The notes beneath the pieces were generated by a model. It did not search any database, was not told the origin of the DNA, and saw only the letters and a list, made by a program, of their open reading frames with translations. A program made the translations under genes and the position numbers. Below are positions 55,064 through 64,000 of a DNA stretch of 64,000 bases, piece by piece. The first letter of the stretch is position 1. Each line of letters starts with the position of its first letter. This DNA is from Phaseolus vulgaris (Eukaryota; Streptophyta; Magnoliopsida; Fabales; Fabaceae): assembly GCF_000499845.2 (NCBI RefSeq), contig NC_023750.2, forward strand, positions 11,907,285 through 11,971,284, given 5' to 3'.

Positions 55064-55479
55064 ACTTCATTGCTCACAATACACATAAATTTCCTTATAT
55101 CATATTAAGGCATTCAACCATACAACAATAACAACAAAAGCCTTTTCCCACCAAATATTAACAATCAAGTGAATCAACCATAAAAAGTATATTAATATGT
55201 ATAAAGGAATCATAAATTGGTCTTTGAAGGTAAAGAAACTTACAACCAGACAAATCTTCAATTGCTCTGTTAATAATACATATTGTTTTCTGTGAAGGAA
55301 CTTTAGATAATTGAAAAGATCATTAGCAAAAATAATACACCTTGTCCTTTTGTGCTCCACCAAATTCATTGGAAGTAAAACAAGTCCAACATGATGTAGG
55401 ACAGAACCATCCTGAGCAAACCATCCTATAATATGCAATGAGGAAATAAAAAATTAAAGAAAATATTTAAAAATATTGT
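55064..55479 (-). other. AT-rich DNA with one exon-like frame
   Basis: The minus-strand stretch about 55427-55245 reads GWFAQDGSVLHHVGLVLLPM and NLVEHKRTRCIIFANDLFNY, then LKFLHRKQYVLLTEQLK. It is preceded by 'ttgcatattatag' and followed by 'ggttGTAAGTttc', acceptor- and donor-like. The residues look like real protein, but I do not recognise the family. It could be one exon of a host gene or a captured piece; no neighbouring exon was identified. Confidence 0.35.
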
Positions 55480-56021
55480 CACTACTGTAGAAAATAGCTT
55501 TAACAACGGTTAAAAAGAGCATTTAAAGACAATTTTAAAATTTTCATTAATTTGGGTGTCGTTATAAATCAATAGTTTATAACCACGATTCTAAAACCAT
55601 TGTTATAAATGAATATTTACGACACTTCTAAAAACCTTCGTTAATTCAACAAATAATAGATAAAAAAAATAAAAAGTTGGCGTGGAAGAGGTGCTCGGTG
55701 GCTAGCAGAAGGAGGAACTCTGGTGGGGGGCGGTTGCGTGCGGAGGTTGCGGATAGGCTTGTAGATCATGGTTGAGGCGGTGTTGTGCAATGCAGAGCTG
55801 ATGTGTTTTTGGTTCGATGCGCCTAAAGCTGAGGGTGAAGGTTGTAGTGTCGCGCAAGCTGTCACTTTTCAGGCGTGGTGCGACTAGGGAGGGGTTGCAC
55901 GGTTAGAGTATGGTGGCAGAGAGAGGAGTGTTTAAGAATGAGAGAAGTGAGTGTATTGAGAAGAATGAGCGCGTGACAAAATAAGAGAGGGTTGTGGTTT
56001 TGATATTTTGTACTAGTTGTG
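55480..56021. mobile_element. Short non-autonomous CACTA element C2
   Basis: 542 bp. The left terminus CACTACTGTAGAAAATAGC and the inverted right terminus CACAACTAGTACAAAATATC are similar. The 3-bp TSD tgt (55477-55479, 56022-56024) fits the CACTA superfamily. Subterminal 'aacgacggtt/ttataaacnacg' type words occur near the left end. The middle (55675-55920) is GC-richer and may be captured DNA. No transposase. Confidence 0.7.
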
Positions 56022-57052
56022 TGTGCAAATTAAATGAACAACAGTGGAATCCCATTTCAACCCAATGGACAATAATTTCTAATTAAGGTAACCATATGTT
56101 ACATTGGAATGTCAGACCCAGATCAAACAAGACATGTTACATTGTAGAAACTGGAAAGAAATATCGAGTACCATCATATCTTGTTATATAGGACTCATCT
56201 GTAAATTTATTAAACCATGAATTTAAGTTCTCAATTTTCTCCATATAATACTAGTGTCATGACATCGAAAATTGATACAAAATTCAATGGTTTGAAAGAG
56301 ACTAAAGGAATGTGTGGATTTTCAAACTTACCAATAGCAAAGTAAAGTTAGCAGCAACCGCAAATAAAACTTGGTCTCACCTCATGGGAAATTCTGCAAT
56401 GCCACCAAGAAATGAAAACGAGTCTTTCCAACGCAAGTAGCACCGTTGGAGAGGAGAGCAATGATAACAATGTCAATCTTCTCGGCTTCACTATGCGTCC
56501 TCTCTCTCTCTACTAATTTTAATAATATATATACTAAGCTTTCTAATCTATACCTATATATTGGAGATTTCCCCATAACTGTTTTTGATATATATTTATA
56601 CCTCCATATCTATTTTTATTTATATAATTGTTTTTTATATAAAAGTTAATTTTACTTTTAGTCATTTTGTAATTTTGTAAATATTAAAACAGTTATCAAA
56701 ATTGAGTTTTTAAATGTAAAATAGTTTTGAATTTAGTTTTTTTAAATATATCTTTATTTCTTCAGTTTTCACTCACAGTTTCTTTTCAATTTGAATTTAT
56801 ATTTGGAATTTTTATTATCGTTTTTCTCTCTTCCCTCTTTCTCACTTTATCTCTTTTGTTCATATCACTTCCATTAGATAAAAAAATTCATTCTTCAAGA
56901 TAAGAGTAAGAAGAAGAGCACACATCCCACGTTAGTTTCTGTAAGTGAGTTTTCTTTTCTTGGTTGTTTAATTGTTAATGTTACTCATTTTTATCATTTT
57001 TTATTTTTTTTACTCTGCTTCTCATTTTCGTACACCGAAGACGGAATACTGC
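56022..57052. other. AT-rich intergenic DNA
   Basis: No supported gene. A (tc)n tract occurs at about 56495-56512, and a pyrimidine-rich stretch with CTTCTT-type words follows. A minus-strand frame near 56470-56390 (LLSNGATCVGKTRF) was considered and rejected. Confidence 0.45.
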
Positions 57053-57625
57053 ACAGGTACAGAGTTATCTTTACACCATTGTTGATGTGGGCATCGACGG
57101 GGAGGATGAATGCGTTCTGAATATGATATTCTTGCAGAGAGATGAAAGGGGTTAGAAAATAAATATTTTCTTAAGATTTGTTATGGAGTTTCTCATCTTA
57201 TTCTTCTTCTTTTTTTTCTTTTCATTATTATATTTATCTTTTTTAGTTTTATGTTAGTAACAACAAACCAAAATTAGTGATTCACAAGAATGATGACGTA
57301 ATTTCTTTAAGGTACAAAGTTAACTTGACATCATTGTTGATGTGGGCATGAGGAGGATGAATTCGTTCAGAACATTCTTGCGGAGAAGAGAAAGGGATTG
57401 GAAAATAAATATTTTTTAAGGTTTGTTACAGAGTTTCTTATCTTATTATTCTTTTTTTTTTCTTTACATTATTATATTTCTATTTTTTAGTTTTATGTTA
57501 GTAATAACAAATCAAAATTAGTGATTCACCATAATGATGATGTAATTGCTTTAAGGTGGAGAGTTATCTTGATATCATGGTTGATGTGGACATCTACGAA
57601 GAGGATGAATGTGTTTTGTTTAATA
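57053..57625 (+). repeat. 245-bp tandem repeat (about 2.3 copies)
   Basis: Units start 'ggtacagagttatc' (57055), 'ggtacaaagttaac' (57311) and a partial 'ggtggagagttatc' (57555). Each has 'ttgttgatgtgggcat', a 'gaggatgaa' block, 'ggaaaataaatatttt', a long T/C-rich run and 'agttttatgttagta'. The third unit stops after about 70 bp. Confidence 0.85.
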
Positions 57626-58692
57626 TATTTTTTACTGTAACTTAATTATTAAAATAGTAGGTTGAAACTCATAAATGACGAGACAAAATGTTTCTCTCTT
57701 ATTTTTACTTAGTGATATTTGAAATTTAAAATATATGAATACACATAATAATATATAATATACACTACAAGAATAATAAGATTTAGCTGCAATAGAAAGC
57801 GTGGGTCACACTATTTGCATAGGTTAAGCCTACACAAAATGAAGAAGAAAAAAAATAAAATAAATAGTGTCTGTCAAACACACGAAAAATCCACACTACA
57901 AGAAAAAAAGTAGTTAGTTTCCATATATTTGTGGGGGCCAAATGTGGACGCATTTTTCGTCGACCAAACCCACGCAAAATGGATGCAAACTTAAAAAAAA
58001 TAAAATTATAATAATAAAATTTTAAATTTTTGAAGGTTTAGCCCACACTATGATTTTAAAATTAAAAATAATAAAATTATAATTAATTTATTTCAAAATT
58101 TCTAGTTGTTGAAATGTGTTGAACTCGAATATGAAACAGAGAGCCCACAAAACTACTGAGCGAACATTTCTTCCTCCACTCCTTCTTCTTCTTCTTCCTC
58201 CACTCCACAAAACTCTATGACGGTGTCCGTGCTTCGACCGTGAACGTGCGACCGTGAACATTCATCCTCCACTCCTTCTTCTTCTTTGACCATGACCGTG
58301 CTTAGACTGTGAACGGTGAGTTTCGCATTTCTTCCTCCATTCCTTCTTCTTCTTTGACGATCGTTAATGAATAACCATATGTTCTTGATGTAGGTTTCCC
58401 ATATACTTGCTTTTTCTTACAATTATGATGCTGATTTGTGTAACCCTAGGATGATTTTTCTTCTTACATGTTGATTTAAGAGGATGCTAAGTTCTCGAAT
58501 GATTTTGATGTTAAGTTCCTTGAAGGTCATTGATAAAGGACTGTGAATATCTTAGCTTTGTGAGCAGTGATTAAATTGACTTTTGGTCTTCGCCTTCTGA
58601 ACTACGTTGGAAGTTGTTGATTCCCCATAAAGTTCTTTCTTTGTTGGATTTGGGTTGAAGAAGAAAAGAATAGAGATTGAAATTAACAAACA
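57626..58692. other. Region with two CACTA-like termini and short pyrimidine repeats
   Basis: CACTACAAGAATAATAAG at 57763 and CACTACAAGAAAAAAAGTAG at 57894 are in the same orientation, with subterminal 'gcctacacaaaatg' and 'cccacgcaaaatgg' words. They look like left ends of CACTA elements; no matching right end was found. At 58170-58350 three degenerate copies of 'cttcctccactccttcttcttc...gaccgtgaac' occur. Confidence 0.5.
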
Positions 58693-59182
58693 ATGGGTTG
58701 GGAAGAACCATTTTACACTTTCTTAACCAACTCATTCACCCTCCTTTCATGGTAAATCCAACACTTTCTCTTTCCTTCATTGCCAGTTATTTCAAAATTT
58801 AGCTATGATCAACCAAATGTAACCCTTCTGTTTCAATTTTCTTAGTTCTTATTGTCTTACGTTTGTGTCTGTTTTGTTTTTCTTGCACGTGCAGGCCTCC
58901 GTTTAGCTTTATTTGTCCATTGTAAGTAGCTGCTATCAATACTCGTAAATATGATGATGTATGTGTTCCTATTTTTTTTTTTCAGGTTTGTTTATGTTCG
59001 TGCAATGGAGAGTGACTCCCGTTCCAGCACCAGCGATGCCTTGCTTTTTGGGTTTTGTTTTCCTTGTCAATGATCATGGAAAGGGGACTTTCAGTGTGAT
59101 TGAATTGGTACTTTTTTCTGCTGAGAATTTAATTGATAATTTGAGAAAATCTAAAGTGTATTTAGTTTACATTAATCATTAA
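58693..59182 (+). other. Exon-like gene fragment, unrecognised
   Basis: ATG at 58693 (MGWEEPFYTFLTNSFTLLSW) ends at a donor-like GTAAATCC. A short piece 58895-58920 lies between '..gcacgtgcag' and 'GTAAGTAGC'. A third piece starts after a long T-run and CAG at 58986. Joined in phase they give PPFSFICPL then FVYVRAMESDSRSSTSDALL. Consistent phases suggest a genuine multi-exon gene start, perhaps captured by the CACTA-like element whose terminus is at 57894. Family not recognised; could be chance. Confidence 0.3.
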
Positions 59183-60569
59183 ACTCGCCTAATTGTTAAT
59201 CAATTTTTTGTCATTTTTTATTAACTCTTATACTCTCATTCCATAGTTTCCTCTTTGAGGCTTTAAACTCTAACATTCTCTTCCATAGAGTATATAACAA
59301 GTCATAGAGCAATGTGATAACACTCACTTCTATAGAGTACAAGTGGTCATTGAGCAATATGATCACAATCACTTCCATAGAGTATAACTGGTCTAAAACT
59401 TTCCTTTAAGCTTCGTAGGTACATTGTGATCACAAATATTTTGAGTTGAAAATCACTTTACAAGTCAAAACTGATTTCACACCATTGTGATATGGTATGA
59501 TAGTTTTGTTTGATAATTCTTATATATCACTACTCATAGAGCAGTGTTATATTGGCTAATAATTTCATCACTACTATATACATATATCCTATGCAGAAAA
59601 ATGGATCGAAGATGGATGTATGAACACCTTGATCCTTCAAGGAGACTTAGCAAACAATTTATTACACATATTTAATAGAAGGTTGTCTTGTTCTATCATA
59701 CGTCCTCATCCCTTGATGAGCTACACGCTTTCCATTTTAATTTGATCATGTTCCAAAGCCTAAAGGATTTTCAAAACCTACGAAACAGACTTTGACAGAC
59801 ACATTGAAAAGGCTAATTTATAAAATGACACTAAGACACTGCATATATATGTATATATATATCCCCATGTATGTATATATATAGAGAGAGATAGACTCAA
59901 ATGAAATGAATAATGTACATGGAATCTAAAGTGATAATCAATACTTACTCCTTGTATATTCATCTTCTTATAATAGTAAGCCTCAAAAGAATATTAGTGA
60001 GTACTCATTATTTTGCAATGAAAGAAAGGTCTCTTTATAAAAGAATCTCAATAAGATGAAATTATAACTTAGAAGAAAAGGTATATTCACCTTTCCAAAT
60101 CAACTATTTTTTTCCTATGATAACGAGCTTTACTAGAAGAGGTGAGAAGACATTACTAGTTTGATGTCCTTCAAAGTGGAGGTGCTAGCGAACTGTTGAA
60201 AATGTATTTGCCAATATGGCCAAGAAGGAGAGGTGTCTTTGCTTCATAGTTCAAAGCTTATTTCATCTTCTGAAATTTTTAAGCTGAAGGTATTATAAAA
60301 ATAGTTTAGTGGCGCATGCATATTTTCATAGAAAAATATATCCTTGGGAGGGTCATTCATAGTTGCTCAAAATTGCCAAGAGATCCATTTACATTCGGAT
60401 GAAGCATAACACATCTTCATCTCTCAAGAAATGGAGCATGATTTGTCATGTTTCTTTCTTAAAATAGTGGTTTTTTAATGGTGTTTCCCTATATATGCTG
60501 CAATGTTTGATTTTCTTTACCATTCATTTGTGTTCTGATAGTGTATTTGTGTATTATTTGTGTTGACAG
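59183..60569. other. AT-rich DNA without supported gene
   Basis: It contains three degenerate 'cttccatagagtata(ac)' units at about 59280-59390 (roughly 55-bp spacing) and a (ta/ga)n microsatellite at 59845-59890. No exon of the UBP26-like gene upstream of 60570 is recognised here. Confidence 0.45.
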
Positions 60570-61490
60570 ACTACAACAAAGAAGAAAATTTCTTCTGCTT
60601 TCTCGTTCCTGCTGAACTTGATATGCGGCATAGAATGTTTGAGCTGTCTCAGTTCGACTTGGTGTATGACTTGTCAGCTGTATTGATTCACAAGGGAACT
60701 GGTGCTAATAGTGGTCATTACATTGCTCATATTAAGGATATAAACATTGGGCAATGGTGGGAATTTGATGATGAGCATGTTACTAATTTGGGTTGTCATC
60801 CATTTGGCGAAGGGTCTTCAAATTCTACCTCTAAATCCATCAAGACTGATGCAATTCATTATAATTGTTCTCAAGCGATAGTAGCTAACAATAATGGAAA
60901 TGGTTTGCATGCCTCTCATTCAAAATCTTCACTTGTGGAGACAATTTTGTGTAATGACGCGTACATGTTGATGTACCATCTTAAACATACAAAAAATGTT
61001 GGTGAAATTGGGAGTGTAATTTGTGGTGCTAAGCATGATGAAAGAGAGGGTGTGGAAGTTGCTTTGCAAAATGGTGCTTCTCTTGCATCTCATCTTTGTA
61101 ATGAGATTCAAAATTTCAATGCCTCATATGATGAAGCTTGTCAGGAGTACAATAACAAGAAAGAGTTGGAATTGAGTCGTATTACTGGAAGGAGACAGGA
61201 TGTTCGATCTGTTTTAGCTGAAGCTCCTGTTCAACCACTGGAAAAACCATTTTATTGGATTTCTAGCGAATGGCTTCGCCAGCACAACATTATTCCAGTG
61301 TTAGTGTTTTTCCTTTCAAACAATTATTAGAGTTAGGTTAATTGATGTATTAGTATTTTATAGGAGGCTTACTTTGCAAGGTATATGCAGACAACTCGTT
61401 TGTCCAATGCTCACATGGGAAAGTCCCAGTTTCAAAGGTTACCTCAATGAAACGAGTGTCTGCTAAAGCATGGGATACCTTGTTCTCCAA
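60570..61490 (+). pseudogene. UBP26-like deubiquitinase gene fragment
   Basis: Two exons of a plant ubiquitin-specific protease of the UBP26 type. Exon A starts after ..TGTTGACAG (60569). A one-base loss near 60608 shifts its frame. It then reads AELDMRHRMFELSQFDLVYD, LSAVLIHKGTGANSGHYIAH (the catalytic His box of peptidase family C19), QWWEFDDEHVTNLG, DAYMLMYHLKHTKNVGE, VRSVLAEAPVQPLEKPFYWI. Exon B (about 61388-61490) reads [29 protein letters not shown], then the donor GTAACT. The Cys-box exons and the rest of the large gene are absent from the window, so this is a fragment. A CACTA-type terminus lies on the left and a CACTA coiled-coil exon on the right, so capture by a transposon is possible. 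Normal UBP26 removes ubiquitin from histone H2B. Confidence 0.75.
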
Positions 61491-62159
61491 GGTAACTTTT
61501 TGTTGGTCTCCTATTACATATTTTTTGTGGATTATTAATTATCTACATGTGGCATAGTGTTGTTAAGGTTTGTTTGGTGTTCAAGATATGATAGGATGAT
61601 ATTGGGATAAAAACTACTTACGATATGAATATTATAGAATCCAAGCGTGATAAGCTTAAGCCAGTCAAATGTTTGGTGCACCTCAAATCATTAGATAACT
61701 AAATTATGTTACCTTTCCCTATATTCAACATGGACCAAATAATGGTAAGATATGATAAAAATTATGTTCAAATGACAAAATTACTCTTCCATTAAAATTA
61801 CATATAGTTTATCATATTTTATTGCTTTCTAACTTAGTTCCTCCCTCTGAGGATAAGAAATGCTTTGCATGGTTAACAATGATTATGTCTTGGGAAAGGT
61901 CAAAATTGACAAGCAACTCTTTCAACCTATTTTTATGTTTTCAGTTGGTAATACTTGTAAGAAAGATGAAAAGAAAATTTACAAGATGTAGTGGAGATAA
62001 ATCTAGTTCTATAAGTGAACTTTAGAAGTCGGGGGAGTGGTTGTGTTGCCCATGACCACATTTTTTTACTGGTGATGTCTGTAAGGAAACTAGTGTTTAT
62101 TGGGGGCTGATGGAACATAAACTTTCTTAAAAAATGCTTATGTGAGGAGGAAAATTCTG
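61491..62159. other. Spacer, no gene seen
   Basis: AT-rich sequence after the UBP26-like donor site. No further UBP26 exon is recognised. A minor open stretch at 61822-62025 has no recognisable content. Confidence 0.4.
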
Positions 62160-62458
62160 TTTACTTAGCTAAATTAATTACAGTTTATGGCAAGAGTAGA
62201 GGTCGATGTTATGGCACTACAGACTTGGCTTCCAACATTTTCCATGGAGTGTCTTCCCTAACCCAACCTTCAATACTTGCTCCTTCCAGTGATTACTTTT
62301 CTCATAATGAACAACTTCATCAACAAGTGATGCAAGCAAATGAAAGAGCCGATCAAGCAACTCAAATAGTTGCTCAAGCAAATCAAAAGTGTGCAATGTT
62401 GGAGGATAAAATAAAGTTCATGGAGCAAAAGTTAACCATGATGATGGAGCGAAAATAG
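62160..62458 (+). pseudogene. CACTA second-gene C-terminal coiled-coil exon
   Basis: It reads VYGKSRGRCYGTTDLASNIF, then HGVSSLTQPSILAPSSDYFS and a coiled coil NEQLHQQVMQANERADQATQ, then KCAMLEDKIKFMEQKLTMMM, with TAG at 62456-62458. The G-K-x-R-G-R-x-Y-G..S motif followed by a coiled coil is the usual end of Transposase_24-type proteins of plant En/Spm elements. The upstream part of the gene is absent, so this is a remnant. Confidence 0.55.
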
Positions 62459-62863
62459 GGTGACACCTCAACAAGCACAAGTCAGGTTCACCCTCACTAT
62501 GCTTGGAACTTTGATGATCAACCCTTGTCTTGGGTTCATCATTTTGTAAGTTTTCTTAAAACAATATCTGTGTATGGTACTATAACTTGTTTTTCCTTGT
62601 ATTAACTAGATTATGTTTCATTACCACCCTAAAGTTGCTTTTGGAGAAATTACCTTCATTGATGTCGCATACTGCTCTTGATAAAGTTTGATAATGTACA
62701 AAATAATCAGAAAGTAGAAGTTTATTTTCCTTTGGTGGGTGATTAGATAGTAGCAGATACTAATTTGTTGTAAGCAGGGTAGGCTTTAATAGCTCAACTT
62801 ATGATTATGATTATGATTATGCAGGGGGGAGTTAGATATCACGAAGTAGCTGTTAGGATTATA
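62459..62863. other. Spacer between CACTA exon and C3
   Basis: AT-rich, with a short (gattat)n stretch at about 62803-62821. No right-end CACTA terminus was found. Confidence 0.4.
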
Positions 62864-63683
62864 CACTAGTACAAAAATAAGAAAAGAACGCTCCTTATTT
62901 AATGCGGTTCAGCGCTTAAACGCATTCGTAAAAAACGCGGTGGCATTTTTGAAATTATTTTGATTTACAAATGCGGTTATTTAAATAACCGCATTTGTAA
63001 ATCAAGAGCTTCCATTTACAAATGCGGTTATTTGAATAACCGCATTTGTAAATCAAAAAGTTTGATTTACAAATGCGGTTTTTAAGTTTAGCCGCATTTG
63101 TAAATGGTTTTTACCCTAAAAATTTTAGGCCCTCAACAGTTTCGTTCATTCTTCGTTTGCGCTCATATCTGTTCTTCGTTTTCTCTGGTTGCGAAGTTCT
63201 TCATTTTCGAAGGTACGTAACTGCATTGCCCCTTATTTTCTTGTTTCCATTGCTCCTAACAACTGCATTGAACTCCAATGGCTTTCGCTTTCCATATTGC
63301 TTTCGTTTTTAATGGGTTTCGCTCTGCATTTTGAAGGTGTACTCTTCCATGGCTTCCGCCGCTGTCGCATTTCGCTCTCGCCGCTCAGCCGCCGCACTCG
63401 CCGCAGTTGCCGTGTTTCCTCTTCTCCCCTTCCACTCTTCACCAACAACGTGCCCCTAAAACCCCAGCTCATTCAGAAGAATATACAAATGCGAGCTCAT
63501 TCAAAAGAATATACAAATGCGGTTATTTCAAATAACCGCATTCGTAAATCGCATTTACAAATGCGGCTCTATAGCCGCATTTGTATTTCTCTGATTTACA
63601 ACTGCGTGCTGATCAAATGCGGCTCTATAACCGCATTTGTAAATGTAAAATAACCGCATTTGATTAGCATTTCTGCGCTAGTG
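62864..63683. mobile_element. Non-autonomous CACTA element C3 with hairpin-rich ends
   Basis: 820 bp; left end CACTAGTACAAAAATAAG, right end (inverted) CACTAGCGCAGAAATG, 3-bp TSD ata (62861-62863, 63684-63686). The left 240 bp and right 200 bp consist of palindromes built on ATTTACAAATGCGGTTATT. One (62962-63003) is a perfect 42-bp palindrome; others at about 63012-63055, 63063-63104, 63512-63549 and 63550-63588 are near-perfect. The middle (about 63118-63470) is unlike the ends and looks like captured gene DNA. Confidence 0.9.
63349..63459 (+). other. Short Ala/Ser/Arg-rich ORF in C3 (captured exon candidate)
   Basis: A 36-codon frame MASAAVAFRSRRSAAALAAV then AVFPLLPFHSSP, TAA at 63457. 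The composition resembles an organelle transit peptide. Upstream a 'cgaagGTACGTAAC' donor-like site (about 63211) and Ser/Phe-rich leader DNA suggest a captured 5' untranslated exon, intron and first coding exon of a host gene. Expression is unknown. Confidence 0.4.
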
Positions 63684-63686
63684 ATA

Positions 63687-64000
63687 ATGGTTTTCTGCTG
63701 CAGTTTTGGTATTGGTTTTTATGTTGTACAAATGTTGGTTTGCTGTTGCAATTTTGGTACTGCTTTTTGTTGGTTTAATGTTGGTTTTCTGCTGCAGTTT
63801 TGGTGCTAGTTTTATGATGTGCAAATGTTGGTTTTCTGCTGCAGTTTTGGTACTGTTTTTAGCTGGTTTTATGTTGTATAAATGTTGGTTTATGCTGCAG
63901 TTTTGGTACTGGTTTGGTGTTGTTTTGATGTTGTTTTTGCTGCAATTAAAGTGCTTTTGATGTTCTTTTTGGAGCCTAGGCACTGTTGTTTTTGGGTTTA
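63687..64000 (+). repeat. TG-rich minisatellite at the right edge
   Basis: Degenerate tandem units of roughly 55-65 bp containing 'ttctgctgcagttttggtactg' and 'atgttgtacaaatgttggttt', at least five units, continuing to the window end. Confidence 0.8.

Noticed and set aside
56390..56576. Minus-strand frame containing LLSNGATCVGKTRF, P-loop-like.
   Set aside because: Spacing does not match GxxxxGK(S/T) cleanly, the frame is short, in low-complexity surroundings, and no other GTPase/ATPase motif follows.

Overview
The window is a repeat-dominated segment of a plant nuclear genome. The UBP26-like fragment near 61 kb, SIRE-type copia elements and Tat-type gypsy elements with an antisense gene suggest a legume, probably of the bean/cowpea/soybean group; that placement is inference. 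I see no intact host gene, no rRNA or tRNA gene and no CRISPR. Almost everything is transposable elements nested in one another, and the nesting can be dated because many junctions keep target-site duplications (TSDs).

Layout. (1) 0.3-4.7 kb: 3' part of a minus-strand Tat-type gypsy element (T0) with its 3' LTR, polypurine tract and a plus-strand antisense gene, interrupted by a gypsy solo LTR (G1, TSD cccca). (2) 4.8-23.4 kb: a nearly complete but decayed plus-strand Tat element (T1): LTR, PBS, gag, protease, RT, two RNase H domains, integrase, tandem-repeat spacer, antisense spliced gene, PPT, LTR. It carries a copia solo LTR in gag (TSD tacgc) and a whole 6-kb pol-less copia element S1 in the antisense gene. 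(3) 23.4-26.2 kb: 3' end of a second T0-like element (T2), oriented opposite to T0, with solo LTR G2 (TSD ggaat) and a 128-bp tandem repeat in its LTR. (4) 26.4-43.1 kb: an En/Spm (CACTA) transposon with a decayed TNP2-like transposase and a second gene (Transposase_24-like, then Ulp1-like). It is broken by a truncated copia LTR (S4) and by a young 10.4-kb SIRE-like copia element S2 (TSD gttaa). (5) 43.2-55.1 kb: two Tat-type solo LTRs (E1, E2), a 5'-half copia element S5 with solo LTR G3 in its LTR (TSD gtaaa), and a deleted copia element S3 inside E2 (TSD tgtag). (6) 55.1-64 kb: lower-copy AT-rich DNA with two short non-autonomous CACTA elements (TSDs tgt and ata), a 245-bp tandem repeat, gene fragments including UBP26, a CACTA coiled-coil exon and a minisatellite at the right edge.

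How the parts relate. The copia families share an LTR/PBS/PPT plan and an extra ORF in the position where SIRE elements carry an env-like gene. The Tat elements share an antisense gene whose intron is conserved in position and phase. Three features look unusual. The copia elements are peppered with near-palindromic CAA-N4-TTG motifs, often in pairs about 21 bp apart, including inside coding DNA. T1 carries its own dispersed GGCGTCGCC motif in ORF, UTR and LTR. S2 has an aberrant 5' end in which a partial LTR and a second copy of the 3' internal end precede the 5' LTR, all inside one TSD.
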